Source of the DNA: Nitrospira sp.
GTDB taxonomy: Bacteria; Nitrospirota; Nitrospiria; Nitrospirales; Nitrospiraceae
Reading direction: 5' to 3'
DNA length: 64,000 nucleotides
NCBI GenBank assembly: GCA_024998625.1
Contig: JACOEL010000004.1
Span: 62,001-126,000 of the forward strand
The position numbers and the translations under genes were made by a program. Shown piece after piece: positions 26,439-35,402 of this stretch (its first letter is position 1; each line of letters starts with the position of its first letter). Under the pieces are notes generated by a model. That model worked only from the letters and a program-made list of their open reading frames with translations. It had not been told where the DNA came from and did not search any database.

Positions 26439-27491
26439 ATGACCATCGATCAAGACAAGCTGAATGAGTTCTTGGGCAAGGCCGTGGCGGACATCGGTGC
26501 GGCATGGAGCGCCAACATGGTGCTGCTTGGCGACAAGCTGGGGTTGTACAAGGCGATGGCCGGTGCGGGGCCTGTCACTCCAGCGGAATTGGCCAGGCTC
26601 ACGAAGACTGCCGAGCGGTACATCCGCGAGTGGTTGGGCAATCAAGCCGCGGGTGGCTACGTCACCTACGATCCGGCCTCCGGTCGGTACGAACTCCCGG
26701 CCGAGCAAGCCGCCGCATTGGCTGATGAGACGAGCCCCTGTTTTCTCCCAGGCGCGTTCCAAGGCATTGCCGCAGGCTTCGCGGCAAATCCAAAAATTGA
26801 AGAACGTTTCCGGACGGGCCATGGCATGGGATGGCACGAACACGAGCCGGAATTGTTTGTGGGCACCGAACGGTTCTTCCGGGCCGGTTACGTGGGGAAC
26901 CTGCTCAGCAGCTGGATCCCGTCGCTGGACGGGGTGGAAACCAAGTTAAAGACAGGCGCGCGGGTTGCGGACGTGGGCTGCGGGTTCGGCGCCTCCACCA
27001 TTCTGATGGCCCAGGCCTTCCCACACTCGATTTTCCACGGCTTCGATTATCACGAAGCGTCCATCCTGGCGGCGAAAGAGCGCGCCGAGAAGGCAGGGGT
27101 GAAGAACATTCGGTTCCAGGTCGCCTCTTCGACCGATTATCCAGGAGGGGACTATGCGTTGGTCACCCACTTCGACTGCCTCCATGATATGGGCGATCCC
27201 GTCGGGGCGGCGAAGCAGGTGCGAAAGACCTTGGCGCCGGGCGGCACGTGGATGATCGTCGAGCCCTTTGCCGGAGATCGGGTGGAGGACAACCTGAATC
27301 CCGTCGGTCGAGTCTTCTACGCCGCCTCCACTATGGTGTGTGTGCCGGCTTCGTTACACCAGCATGGCCCGGCGTTGGGTGCGCAGGCCGGTGAAGCGCG
27401 CTTGCGTGAAGTCATCCAGCAGGGGGGATTCTCCAAAGTACGTCGCGCGACGCAGACGCCGTTTAATCTGGTGCTTGAAGCCAGGGTTTAG
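26439..27491 (+). CDS. SAM-dependent methyltransferase with winged-helix N-terminus (Rv2258c-like)
   Basis: A 350-residue protein. The N-terminal 90 residues form a dimerising winged helix (GLYKAMAGAGPVTPAELARL and YIREWLGNQAAGGYV). The catalytic domain has RVADVGCGFGASTILMAQAF and YALVTHFDCLHDMGDPVGAA. This layout matches the Rv2258c group of O- or S-methyltransferases. ACAAAGGAGAC sets the start at 26439, 31 bases after the previous gene. Together the pair may modify the same substrate. Confidence 0.9.
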   Translation: MTIDQDKLNEFLGKAVADIGAAWSANMVLLGDKLGLYKAMAGAGPVTPAELARLTKTAERYIREWLGNQAAGGYVTYDPASGRYELPAEQAAALADETSPCFLPGAFQGIAAGFAANPKIEERFRTGHGMGWHEHEPELFVGTERFFRAGYVGNLLSSWIPSLDGVETKLKTGARVADVGCGFGASTILMAQAFPHSIFHGFDYHEASILAAKERAEKAGVKNIRFQVASSTDYPGGDYALVTHFDCLHDMGDPVGAAKQVRKTLAPGGTWMIVEPFAGDRVEDNLNPVGRVFYAASTMVCVPASLHQHGPALGAQAGEARLREVIQQGGFSKVRRATQTPFNLVLEARV

Positions 27492-27498
27492 GAGTCTG

Positions 27499-27905
27499 TC
27501 AGAGGAATCGACTCGGCTTGTGGGCGGTGGGGACACGGCAGGTCTGGGCCTTGCCGATGAGGCGAGAGCGGTGGCGCGCCACGTAGTCGTACAGGCGGTC
27601 GCGCAGGGGACGAGGGACCAGGATGAGGAGGTAAAGCAAGGGCCAGCAGCCCGAGAGTTGTCTGGCGATTCTCAGGTTGCGGTGGATTTCACGAACACCC
27701 GGCCCCGCTCCAACAGGAGAAACGCCTCGAAGTCCTGCTCGGGCAATCCCAACAGATGGAGCAATCATTGCCCCTTGTCGAATCGCAGCATCGCGACGTG
27801 GAAACGTCCGCGGTCGTGGGCCATCGTCAAATCGACTCAGGCACTGCATCAATGGCAGATCCCGTCGAAGACGATGATCCGCCGGAAGCGAGCCCCCGGC
27901 CAAGC
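27499..27905 (-). pseudogene. Decayed DUF393 (DCC) gene, paralogue of 2265-2699
   Basis: On the minus strand the family can be followed through lesions: IIVFDGICH, stop, CSA, stop, VDLTMAHDRGRFHVAMLRFD, KGQ, stop, LLHLLGLPEQDFEAFLLLER, then VFVKSTA and a one-base loss, then NLRIARQLSGCWPLLYLLIL to the end at 27499. At least two of the stops replace Trp (TGG to TGA) at conserved family positions, including the CxWC motif. With three stops and a frameshift it is clearly dead. The intact copy at 2.3 kb aligns along its whole length. Confidence 0.85.
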
Positions 27906-27907
27906 CC

Positions 27908-28834
27908 TTAGACCGGAATGCGGTTCTTATTCTTCGCGAGCCATTCGTCGAATCTTTGCAGCTGCGGGTTCAGCGCCCGAGTGGTGTCAACGCTTCGCGC
28001 TCCGAGAATCTCCTTTTCGAAATCTCGATACACCTGAAACATGTTGCCCATCTCATCTGCGCCGGGAAATCCGAAGCGGCGATACACGTCGGGCTCAACA
28101 ACATGGTATTGGATCGGGCCGATGCCGAGACCTTTGCTGAGCTTGTCACCCATTTCGTTGATGGTCAGGTTTTCACTCACGATGCCTACCGTCTTGCCAA
28201 GGTACGGTTGACCGGCCTTGAAAATCCCATAAGCCGTCTTTCCAATGTCCGCTGCTGCTATGCCAGCCAGCTTGGCGTTGCCCATCGGAAAGCTCCAACT
28301 ATACAGGCCATCCCCGCCCTTTTGGGGTGCGAGCCCGAACATGTAGAGATTGTCCCAATAGAAGGACGTGACCAGATACGTGACGGGTAGCCCTGCAAAG
28401 AAAACATCGGCTTCCGCCTACTCGATAGGTGTCCTGCAGCATGGGTATTCGCTTGTCGTCGGCCCGCATCAGTTTTCGTGTGTCTTCCAATGTGGACCAG
28501 ATGACGTGTTTTACGCCGGCGGCCTTGCCGCTTCGGCGATGTTTTTAGCCTGACTTTTCTCTTTACTGGCGGAGAAGTGCTCCCAGAAGTTGGTCACGCC
28601 ATATACGGCGTAGGCATTGGCGAATGCTCTTTTCAGGCTGTTGAGGTCGTCGAGATCGGCCTTCACCACTTCAGCGCCTTTGGCGGCCAGTGCTTTCGCG
28701 GCATCTTTGTGCGGATCGCGCGTAATGGCCCGCGCCATATAGCTCCCATTCCTGTCATCCAGGACTGCGTGAACCAACCCACTGCCCTGTGAACCGGTCG
28801 AACCGACTACGGCAACTATTTTCTTGCCGGTCAT
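27908..28834 (-). pseudogene. NmrA-family NAD(P)-binding protein gene, broken twice
   Basis: The start MTGKKIVAVVGSTGSQGSG at 28834 is a good NmrA Rossmann motif. The frame is lost after NIAEAARPPA, where one A is missing in an A run (near 28525). The next frame gives VKHVIWSTLEDTRKLM to DTYRV, where about 20 bases are deleted (near 28405). The last frame, YLVTSFYWDNLYMFGLAPQK to KNKNRIPV, stops at 27908. Intact relatives are NAD(P)-sensing oxidoreductases. Loss of the segment after TYRV cannot be explained by a single sequencing indel. Confidence 0.85.
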
Positions 28835-29020
28835 GTGAATCTCCTCATCATCATGTAGTCAGTATTGTCGTGCGGGGCGTTCGTCATATCAGTGGGGCAA
28901 CGACGCGTTGATAACAAACAGGGAGACACAAAAGACAGCAGCGATGCCAGCGATCCCATCTTTTTTATGGTCTGTCTTTAATTACCCTATCTTGCCGGTT
29001 TAGGCTATACGTTCATCTCG

Positions 29021-29230
29021 TCACCGGCTTGCGAGACTGCCGTTTTTCCAATCGTCCGTCAGCAGTCCTGAGAATCCCCAGTCCGCTTCGGCGATTTGGT
29101 GAATCACGATATGGGTGTGCTCCGGTTTCTTTCCGAGTATGCGGACAAGCGAATCCGTTATTTTTCGAACGAGTTGAACCTTCTGTGCTCTCGTCGCACC
29201 TTTTGTGATCTGTACGTTGACATACGGCAG
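29021..29230 (-). CDS. 4-oxalocrotonate tautomerase-like protein with a CTG start
   Basis: A 69-residue protein read on the minus strand: after an initial CTG it gives PYVNVQITKGATRAQKVQL, then VRILGKKPEHTHIVIHQIAE and DWGFSGLLTDDW. This fits the 4-OT superfamily, whose catalytic Pro1 follows the initiator Met. Here the position of Met is CTG, and a TAA lies ten codons upstream with no ATG, GTG or TTG between them. Either CTG serves as a weak start or a start codon was lost. Tautomerases isomerise enol/keto acids. Confidence 0.65.
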   Translation of the reverse strand: MPYVNVQITKGATRAQKVQLVRKITDSLVRILGKKPEHTHIVIHQIAEADWGFSGLLTDDWKNGSLASR

Positions 29231-29321
29231 GTGGGCGCTTCTCTCTTTTCTTTAAACGGAGTGGGTGGTGCGCTGGATACCGGATGCACTGCCCCGTCCT
29301 GGACGAGGTTTCTGAGAGCCG

Positions 29322-30179
29322 TTAATACAGCACCGAAGGAAGAAATGCGCCGGCCGGCTTTTGGTACAGACCGCAGCTCATGAGTGTCATGGGCTGGACT
29401 ACGCGCAGGCCATGAGTGAGGCACCATCGCAGCAATTCCGCGTTCCTGGTCGGGAGCAAGAACCCCGGGCCGGCAAATGCCGGCGCCGCCCCGATCAGCG
29501 CCTTCAACTCTTCATTCGTCTTGCCGAGGGCATGAGAGAAGAAGCCGATATCGGTCGCGTAACCGGTGATTCGAGCGCCGTGCTCGACGATTCTGGCCGT
29601 GCCAGCGGAGATGGCGTGCGTGAGTTCGCCGTGCCGATCGTGCCCATGCACGCTGAGGCATAACTCATTGCACGCGGCCAGATCGTCGAGGGTCGCGGGG
29701 CGCACCCGATAGCCTGGCAATTCAAGATTCAGCGGTGGTCCCTGCAATGTCGAGAGGGGTTCGCGCGCCTGGAAGCCGAGCTTGGTGTACACAGACAGCG
29801 AGCGGTTGTGGTACGCGGCTTGGACGAGCCGGACCCCGACATGCTGCCGTGTGTGGGCTCGCTCCAGCACACGCTCCATCAATTGACGCCCCACGCTGCC
29901 GTTCTGTGCGCCAGGAACGACGGTAATCGGGCCCACGCCGGCGATGGTATCGCCCTCCCAGAGGAAATTGCTGCCGACTATGCGATCATCGATCTCCGCG
30001 ATCACAGAATACACATCGGGGCGTGACAGCAGCATCGACAGCAAGGCCACCGCGATGTGAGCGGAGGGGAAGTCAGGAGGAAAATTGTGCTGTTCGGCGA
30101 TCGCCTTGAAGGCTTCATAGCAGATGGTGCCGCAGGCCGTCGCATCGCTGGTTGTACCTGATCGGAATATGGTCGTCAC
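29322..30179 (-). CDS. GNAT-family N-acetyltransferase, tandem domains
   Basis: A 285-residue protein. The first GNAT domain (about 1-150) has VYSVIAEIDDRIVGSNFLWE, then GPITVVPGAQNGSVGRQLME, the acetyl-CoA loop, and VYTKLGFQAREPLS. The second (150-285), opening YRVRPATLDDLAACNELCLS, lacks a clear acetyl-CoA loop. GTG at 30179 is chosen: GGGAGG lies six bases upstream and MTTIFRSG fits. The acceptor is unknown. It sits between the tautomerase and the Asp/Glu-racemase-family gene. Confidence 0.85.
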   Translation of the reverse strand: MTTIFRSGTTSDATACGTICYEAFKAIAEQHNFPPDFPSAHIAVALLSMLLSRPDVYSVIAEIDDRIVGSNFLWEGDTIAGVGPITVVPGAQNGSVGRQLMERVLERAHTRQHVGVRLVQAAYHNRSLSVYTKLGFQAREPLSTLQGPPLNLELPGYRVRPATLDDLAACNELCLSVHGHDRHGELTHAISAGTARIVEHGARITGYATDIGFFSHALGKTNEELKALIGAAPAFAGPGFLLPTRNAELLRWCLTHGLRVVQPMTLMSCGLYQKPAGAFLPSVLY

Positions 30180-30333
30180 GGGGAACCTCCCGGCACAAAA
30201 AATAGCCTCAAGCCAGAAAGGAGTCAATGGGTCCCTTCAAGCGATGGGCTGAAGCGGCCAGTCAGGAAGAACGAAAAGGCGCCAACATCGTAAGACAAGC
30301 CAATTAGGCAGGGGCGCTTCAATTGGGCCCGAT

Positions 30334-31290
30334 TTAGAATTCCCGAAGTAGTCTTCCCGACCCGGCCAACGCCCCGGAGAATCCGTTTTCCCGTAGCGCG
30401 TACCAGAAGGTCACCGCGTTAATTCCCAAAATCGGAATGCCAAGGAGGGGCTCCAACTTTTCACTGACATCAATCAAGCTCATGTTGGTGCCGCATTGCA
30501 CCACCGCGTCCAATTGATTCCTGTCGTTCGCCAGCAATTCCAGAATGGCCTTTTCCTTCGCCCAGTCGGGGACATGAGCGATATGGAGGGCGTGCGCGCA
30601 GGAAAACCCAACCGTCGACACCACCTCAAACCCCAATTCTTCGAACATCTGCGTGGCGAACGCATTGCCTGTCTTATCGAACGGCGTCAGGATCCCGATG
30701 CGCTTCGCTCCGTATTTGTTGAGTGCGGCCTGAACGGCGTCATGCCAGGTGGCCCAGGACAGGCCGGAATAGGCCGCAATTTCAGCCATCGGCGCTCGGA
30801 TCTGTTCAATCCCTCCGATGATGTGTTCCAGGCTCATGCCCATGATCATGTATTGCGGTTCTGCCAGCAAGGCTACGTCCACAGCGGCTCGCAACCCGCC
30901 CAGAAACTGTTTCTTGTACTCCATGAGATCCGCTTCAGTGTTCAGAACCGGTTTCGGCGTCAACACATTCGTCGCGTGCAGGCCAATGCCCTGTAACCCC
31001 TCTGCTCCCTGGTTCTTGAAAATAATGCTCCACAGATCGGGCTCCATGCTGGTATTCGTAGCGGGAATCAGCAGGCCGAACTTCCTCCTAAAGCTCCGGA
31101 CATCCGGATATCCCCTGGAAGAATCAATCGCGCCGAAGTGTTCGACTGCTTCTCCATTGTGGATGACGCCAGGCGGGGCGAGAGAGGGCATGGGCGGGAC
31201 ATTTACATCGGGAATCGTGATGGATTTCCCCGACAGGGCGCCGATGAAAGTCAGGGCTCCTTGATCGTTTCTCTTCGTGTGGTGTGACAT
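30334..31290 (-). CDS. Asp/Glu racemase superfamily, maleate isomerase / arylmalonate decarboxylase-like
   Basis: A 318-residue protein. Residues 70-318 fit the superfamily: FGLLIPATNTSMEPDLW, GAKRIGILTPF, and Cys266 in LDAVVQCGTNMSL. The first catalytic Cys position of racemases and isomerases appears to read MGMSLEH (151-155), without Cys. A single second-half Cys is the arrangement of arylmalonate decarboxylase, so decarboxylation is possible; this is inference. The first 65 residues are an unusual proline-rich extension. Start at 31290. Confidence 0.8.
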   Translation of the reverse strand: MSHHTKRNDQGALTFIGALSGKSITIPDVNVPPMPSLAPPGVIHNGEAVEHFGAIDSSRGYPDVRSFRRKFGLLIPATNTSMEPDLWSIIFKNQGAEGLQGIGLHATNVLTPKPVLNTEADLMEYKKQFLGGLRAAVDVALLAEPQYMIMGMSLEHIIGGIEQIRAPMAEIAAYSGLSWATWHDAVQAALNKYGAKRIGILTPFDKTGNAFATQMFEELGFEVVSTVGFSCAHALHIAHVPDWAKEKAILELLANDRNQLDAVVQCGTNMSLIDVSEKLEPLLGIPILGINAVTFWYALRENGFSGALAGSGRLLREF

Positions 31291-32175
31291 GCTCGATAGC
31301 TCTTCGACAGGGGAGTAGACCCGTCCGGTATCTTGCCAAAGTTGGGACGAAAGTCCAAGTGGTTATTCGAGAAACAGCCTCGATGCGTAGGCCCACCGCT
31401 CCGAATGCGATGGGGGAGCGGTGATGGGATGGGGAAGCGAGGAAGACGACGGGCTGCGACGCTCCATGAAACTCAGAACGTCTCTGTTGGCTGTGTGATG
31501 AGAGCATGAGATGAGGAAGGCGCCGGACCGTCTCGCGTCGAAAAATGTGTGATTGCAAGACCCCGATCTTGACCCCGATCTTTTCGGATTCATGCGGCGT
31601 TCTCCCTCGTGGGGTCGGCGTTACCCTGGGTTGTCTGGTTGTGGCTCGCGACCATCTCGAGCTCCGGTTGGCTGAAGTCCTTAGTGTGGCCGGCTCTCCT
31701 TGTGACGGCCTTTGGGATGAGTTTGCTTGGCGCGCAACTCGAGGCTGCCAGGCGGCGTCGCAAGCAGGCCCAGGCAGACCCGACTCCGGCCTAGCCGTTC
31801 ATCGGTGGATCGCCAGCCAACGGTCTGCTGCGCGTTCTCGGGATGTCTCGTCCGGGCATCCTTCAGCACCTGCATCAACAGCACGGGCATCGTTACGACC
31901 GCAGCTCACTGGTGGGGCGTCATTTCAGCGGCGACGAACGCGTCCATCGTGAGCAATTCCTGCTCGATCAGCTTCTGATACTTCCTCACGCGCTATACAT
32001 CTGAGATCGTCAAGAGCGCCTGCATCACGTGTTTCGCCCGGGCGGCATCCCTGTCCCGTACCACGTCATTCCAGTCCGGCGAAGTGAGTGCGAGCGCGAG
32101 GTTGGTCTGCGGATCTGTGGTCGGTGCGAGTGGGGGAAATGACCGATTGTGACGTGGGATTGGACTCAGTTCAGT
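31291..32175. other. Long region without an intact gene
   Basis: About 880 bases carry only weak coding signals. A 61-codon plus-strand ORF at 31609-31794 has a single hydrophobic stretch but no clear SD. The minus strand from 31993 holds a probable gene remnant. A motif near 31551, GTGATTGCAAGACCCC, recurs with small changes near 33969. Confidence 0.5.
31993..32126 (-). pseudogene. Possible VOC/PhnB-like protein C-terminal remnant
   Basis: The minus strand reads SPDWNDVVRDRDAARAKHVM then QALLTISDV and a TAG. PhnB/3-demethylubiquinone-like VOC proteins end with D.D.ARA..VM.A(M/L)L, which this resembles. No upstream domain was found. A further phrase after the stop, KLIEQELLTMDAFVAAEMTP, is unidentified. 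Confidence 0.35.
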
Positions 32176-32694
32176 TCACTCGCGCACCCGTTCCGGCCTG
32201 AGGGCGGGACGTCCCTGCTGCAGGAGGAACCAGGCATAGAGCAGGAACAGCACGGTGAAGTTCGGGATGAGAATGGCCGACTGATTCCACTGCCACCCGT
32301 CGAATTTCCAGGCAGAGAGAGGCCAGAGAAAGGGCGTCGGAAAGAAGGCGAAGGAATGGGTGGGAATGTCGACCAATACGTGCAAGCCCCAGGCGCCGAG
32401 TTCCCAGACCGGCCGCTTCGTCCAGAGCCATAGCAAGGCAACGACGGCGAGAAACAGCACGAAACTATGGGTGACATTGTAGAGATAATGAACGTAGGGC
32501 GGGATGGTGGATTCCGGCGGCGTGCCGTGACTGAAATCGGGCGTCGGCGACAGGCCCAGCGTAGCCGCAACCCACAGGACGCCGAACGAAAACAGATCCG
32601 GCGCCATGCCAATGGCGAAGGCGAGGCAGAAGCTTGTGCGGTTCCGTCGTCCAAACGCCAACGCTCCCCAGAGACCATGCGAGACGATATCCAT
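32176..32694 (-). CDS. YdjM/YbcI-type membrane protein (predicted metal-dependent hydrolase)
   Basis: A 172-residue inner-membrane protein with four likely helices, at about 20-45, 72-92, 100-112 and 138-158. The opening MDIVSHGLWGALAFG, the MAPDLFSFGVLW segment and HVLVDIPTHSFAFFPTP carry the conserved His and Asp residues of the YdjM/YbcI family, predicted to be metal-dependent hydrolases. The substrate is unknown. It is isolated, and divergent from the small-protein pair at 32.9 kb. Confidence 0.8.
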   Translation of the reverse strand: MDIVSHGLWGALAFGRRNRTSFCLAFAIGMAPDLFSFGVLWVAATLGLSPTPDFSHGTPPESTIPPYVHYLYNVTHSFVLFLAVVALLWLWTKRPVWELGAWGLHVLVDIPTHSFAFFPTPFLWPLSAWKFDGWQWNQSAILIPNFTVLFLLYAWFLLQQGRPALRPERVRE

Positions 32695-32886
32695 GCGCTG
32701 TCTTTCCTCACGGGACTCGCCGCACCCTCAATATAGTCGGATGTATGACGACGAGGCTACTTTGCGACTTTCCCAATGCCGGAAGATCACTGGAGAGTCG
32801 GAACGATCACGTCCGACGGGAATTCGGATTCCCCTGCGCATACCCGTTCGCTATAATGCGCCCGAATTCTTAGAGGGAGGTGCTGT

Positions 32887-33189
32887 ATGGCATTCAATCA
32901 GGTCGGAGATTTCTGGCTGGCGCCCGGTCAATCCACGCGTGTTCATATCGCCCTCGGGGGCCTGGTGAACGAGGCGGAATGGGGCGGGCATGATTTCGGT
33001 GCACAATGGATTATGGCCGACGGGGTCGGGATCAATCCGGTGCGGCTCATGGTCAGCCAGCACACCAAAGAGAAGAAGCCCATTCGCTTGCATCCCGGTT
33101 CGCCAAGCCCCATCGTCTATTCGGTGACCGTGACGAACATCGGGGAGGAGATGGCCCATTTTACTATTCAAGGCGGGGGCAACGTATAG
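32887..33189 (+). CDS. Hypothetical 100-residue protein
   Basis: A soluble beta-rich protein opening MAFNQVGDFWLAPGQSTRVH, with no signal peptide, Cys or recognised domain. The end, VYSVTVTNIGEEMAHFTIQG, resembles an immunoglobulin-like strand pair. GAGGGAGGTG precedes the ATG. It lies 21 bases before the next small gene, so the two are probably one operon. Function unknown. Confidence 0.7.
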   Translation: MAFNQVGDFWLAPGQSTRVHIALGGLVNEAEWGGHDFGAQWIMADGVGINPVRLMVSQHTKEKKPIRLHPGSPSPIVYSVTVTNIGEEMAHFTIQGGGNV

Positions 33190-33210
33190 ACGTTCCGAAG
33201 GAGGTCGCAA

Positions 33211-33474
33211 GTGAAAGCCAAACGGACCATGCATGTGTTGACGGATAAAAAGGGCGCGATCGTGGGGGGAGGCGTGCTCACCCCCGGCAAGGATCACAAG
33301 GGAAAGCCGGTACATATCCAGATCGAGCCGTTGAAAGGGCAGTCGTTGAAAGAAGTCGCGATACCGGCGGACCTCGCAAGGCTGGAAGGAGTGGAGTTCT
33401 TCCGTCGGCTGCAGTGCGATTTTCGTCTGCCGCGCGGGAAGAAAGAATTGGTCCGGAAGGCCGGACGACGCTAG
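33211..33474 (+). CDS. Hypothetical 87-residue basic protein
   Basis: A small lysine-rich protein, KAKRTMHVLTDKKGAIVGGG onwards, translated from GTG at 33211 after CGAAGGAGGTCGC. It has alternating strands and the end LPRGKKELVRKAGRR. No family was recognised. It may be the partner of the 100-residue protein just upstream. Confidence 0.65.
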   Translation: MKAKRTMHVLTDKKGAIVGGGVLTPGKDHKGKPVHIQIEPLKGQSLKEVAIPADLARLEGVEFFRRLQCDFRLPRGKKELVRKAGRR

Positions 33475-33544
33475 ACGAGTGTCCACGTCGCGGAGCCAGG
33501 ATGCCGCCCCGAGGTGGTGATGCGGCCTGTCGTCTCTATACTGC

Positions 33545-33931
33545 TTGGGCCAGAAGGACTGTGGATTGCGATCAGCCTTGGGGGCTTCTCTCGTTGCGGC
33601 GAACAATCAACCCTCGACCCAAGCGGGCAACGAGTTCCTCGAAACACTCTGGCTTGTGATTCCGTTAGCCGGGATTCCCCTCACATTTCTGACGGCCTAT
33701 CTGCCGGGAGGGGGCGGCTGGTGGCTCTTGCGCGTGATAGTGGTTTCCTGCGTCGGCTTGCTGGTGGCGTCGTTCATTGCGGCCAACGGGGTCGATTATC
33801 ACGATTCTCGAAACTTCGGATTGCTCGGTGCGCCCGTGTACAGTCTCTCAATCGGGTTCTTGCTCCTAGTGCCCCTCACAGTCTTCGCTGCCGTTCTGAT
33901 CTGGCAGAGGAGCCGCTCAAGGACGAGATAA
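33545..33931 (+). CDS. Small membrane protein, unknown
   Basis: Up to 128 residues with three hydrophobic helices (about 33-52, 59-80, 95-118) and a basic tail RSRSRTR. The only upstream start is a TTG at 33545 without a good SD, so the true start is uncertain. No family was recognised. Confidence 0.5.
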   Translation: MGQKDCGLRSALGASLVAANNQPSTQAGNEFLETLWLVIPLAGIPLTFLTAYLPGGGGWWLLRVIVVSCVGLLVASFIAANGVDYHDSRNFGLLGAPVYSLSIGFLLLVPLTVFAAVLIWQRSRSRTR

Positions 33932-34027
33932 TGGTGCCTGGTGCGAGTTTCTGCGGCGGGAGGCGGAATGTGCGATTACAAGACCCCATCTGCCCCAGCA
34001 ACAACCAATAGGGAGCATTGACGCAAA

Positions 34028-35323
34028 ATGGATACGCCTCCTTCTTTTATTCGTGATGCCTCAATGTATCTGCCGAGACCGCCTGTAGACGGTCACCCGT
34101 TCCCTGCGAATCTAAAGCTGCGACAGCATGAAGTGCAGGTTGTGTCCGGGCCTGGTGGCTGTCTTGCTGCCGCCTGGACCGACGATACGAAGACGGATGG
34201 CATGCAGGGATGGATCTGCGGGTATGCCGTTAGCTTGGATGGCGGTCAGTCCTGGAGTATGCCAATGTTTCATAAGCGATCGGACTTCGCCATTAGCGGT
34301 AACCCTTCGATCGCGGTGGACACCCATGGTGTCGTCTTTGCTGTGTCGATGTCTGTCCAGGAAGATTATTCCTGTGGAATTCTCGAACTATCCAGTTCGT
34401 CCGATTCGGGTCGCTCATGGTCAGGATGGACGACGATCACGTCAAAACAGAACGGAATCCCCGATCGCCCCAAGCTTATAACCGCCACAGATGGCAACCT
34501 GCATCTGGTCTTTTCCAACGTCGAGCGCAACCAGCGCTCAGGGACATTAAAGCGGCTCAGGAGTACCATCCAGGCTATGCACTCAATGGATCACGGTGGA
34601 ACGTGGTCAGAGCCTAAGACGATTTCTAAGGGAGTGCAACGGTCTCGCTGGTTCGTGGATGGCTACCAAGGACCTGCTATCATCGAGGCACCAAACGGAA
34701 GCGTTATAGTCTCCTGGGCCGACTATTACGGAAACGGGGTAAGCTTTTCGGTCCGCCGCAACAATGAGGTTGAATTCGACTCGCCAGTTTGGGTGAGATT
34801 GAAAGCATTGCCCGGAACAACTTTACTATCGTGGCTGTTGGGGGCAACATTCGGCACTCCTGTTACAGAATTGGCGGTGGATGCTACAGGCAGGAACATT
34901 GTGATTACGGTCCATGAGGCACATGCGATGGGGCCAGTCCTTCTGGTCGGCAGTCAGGACGGCGGAAAGACCTGGTCCAGACTCTCTCAACTCACCCGAC
35001 GAGGGAGCAATGTATCCATCGCGTTCGATTCCATCGGACGACTTCATGCGATCTGGACAGAATTGCGTGGGCAGGAGGTCGATGTCATGTATGCATCTTC
35101 GAACGATTGGGGGCACAAATTCCTCCCTCCAATCTCGCTTGCTGGCACTGGCACCTCTGTAACCCTGCCCAATTCAGCGCGTGAACGGGACGAGTATGCA
35201 GAGGCACTGGGCTCCTATCAGTCGCTAGTCATTACCAGAGACGGCAACGCATCTGCGTTTTGGGTGGACCTCCGAGATGGCTTTTTGAGGCCCAAACTGT
35301 ACCAATCGACCTGGCAAATTTGA
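34028..35323 (+). CDS. Asp-box (BNR) beta-propeller protein, sialidase-like
   Basis: A 431-residue protein with four clear Asp-box repeats: SLDGGQSWS (69-77), SSDSGRSWS (124-132), SMDHGGTWS (186-194) and SQDGGKTWS (309-317), typical of six-bladed propellers such as sialidases. No signal peptide is visible. The catalytic Arg triad and Tyr/Glu pair of true sialidases cannot be confirmed, so a binding role is equally likely. Codon use is less GC-rich than in the flanks. It is convergent with the peptide/protease operon. Confidence 0.8.
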   Translation: MDTPPSFIRDASMYLPRPPVDGHPFPANLKLRQHEVQVVSGPGGCLAAAWTDDTKTDGMQGWICGYAVSLDGGQSWSMPMFHKRSDFAISGNPSIAVDTHGVVFAVSMSVQEDYSCGILELSSSSDSGRSWSGWTTITSKQNGIPDRPKLITATDGNLHLVFSNVERNQRSGTLKRLRSTIQAMHSMDHGGTWSEPKTISKGVQRSRWFVDGYQGPAIIEAPNGSVIVSWADYYGNGVSFSVRRNNEVEFDSPVWVRLKALPGTTLLSWLLGATFGTPVTELAVDATGRNIVITVHEAHAMGPVLLVGSQDGGKTWSRLSQLTRRGSNVSIAFDSIGRLHAIWTELRGQEVDVMYASSNDWGHKFLPPISLAGTGTSVTLPNSARERDEYAEALGSYQSLVITRDGNASAFWVDLRDGFLRPKLYQSTWQI

Positions 35324-35402
35324 GCAGATGTGTGGCCGTGCGGGAACAGTCTCCTGCGCGGAAAAGCACACCAATTTGCTCCGCAGCCTAAAGGGGTTTC
35401 CC

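Noticed and set aside
27499-28834. Reading TGA as Trp instead of stop
   Set aside because: TGA terminates many intact genes here (for example DUF1353), and the interrupted genes also contain frameshifts and deletions, so true decay explains them.
31609-31794. 61-codon ORF with one hydrophobic stretch
   Set aside because: GTG start without a convincing SD and no homology; lies in a region of remnants.
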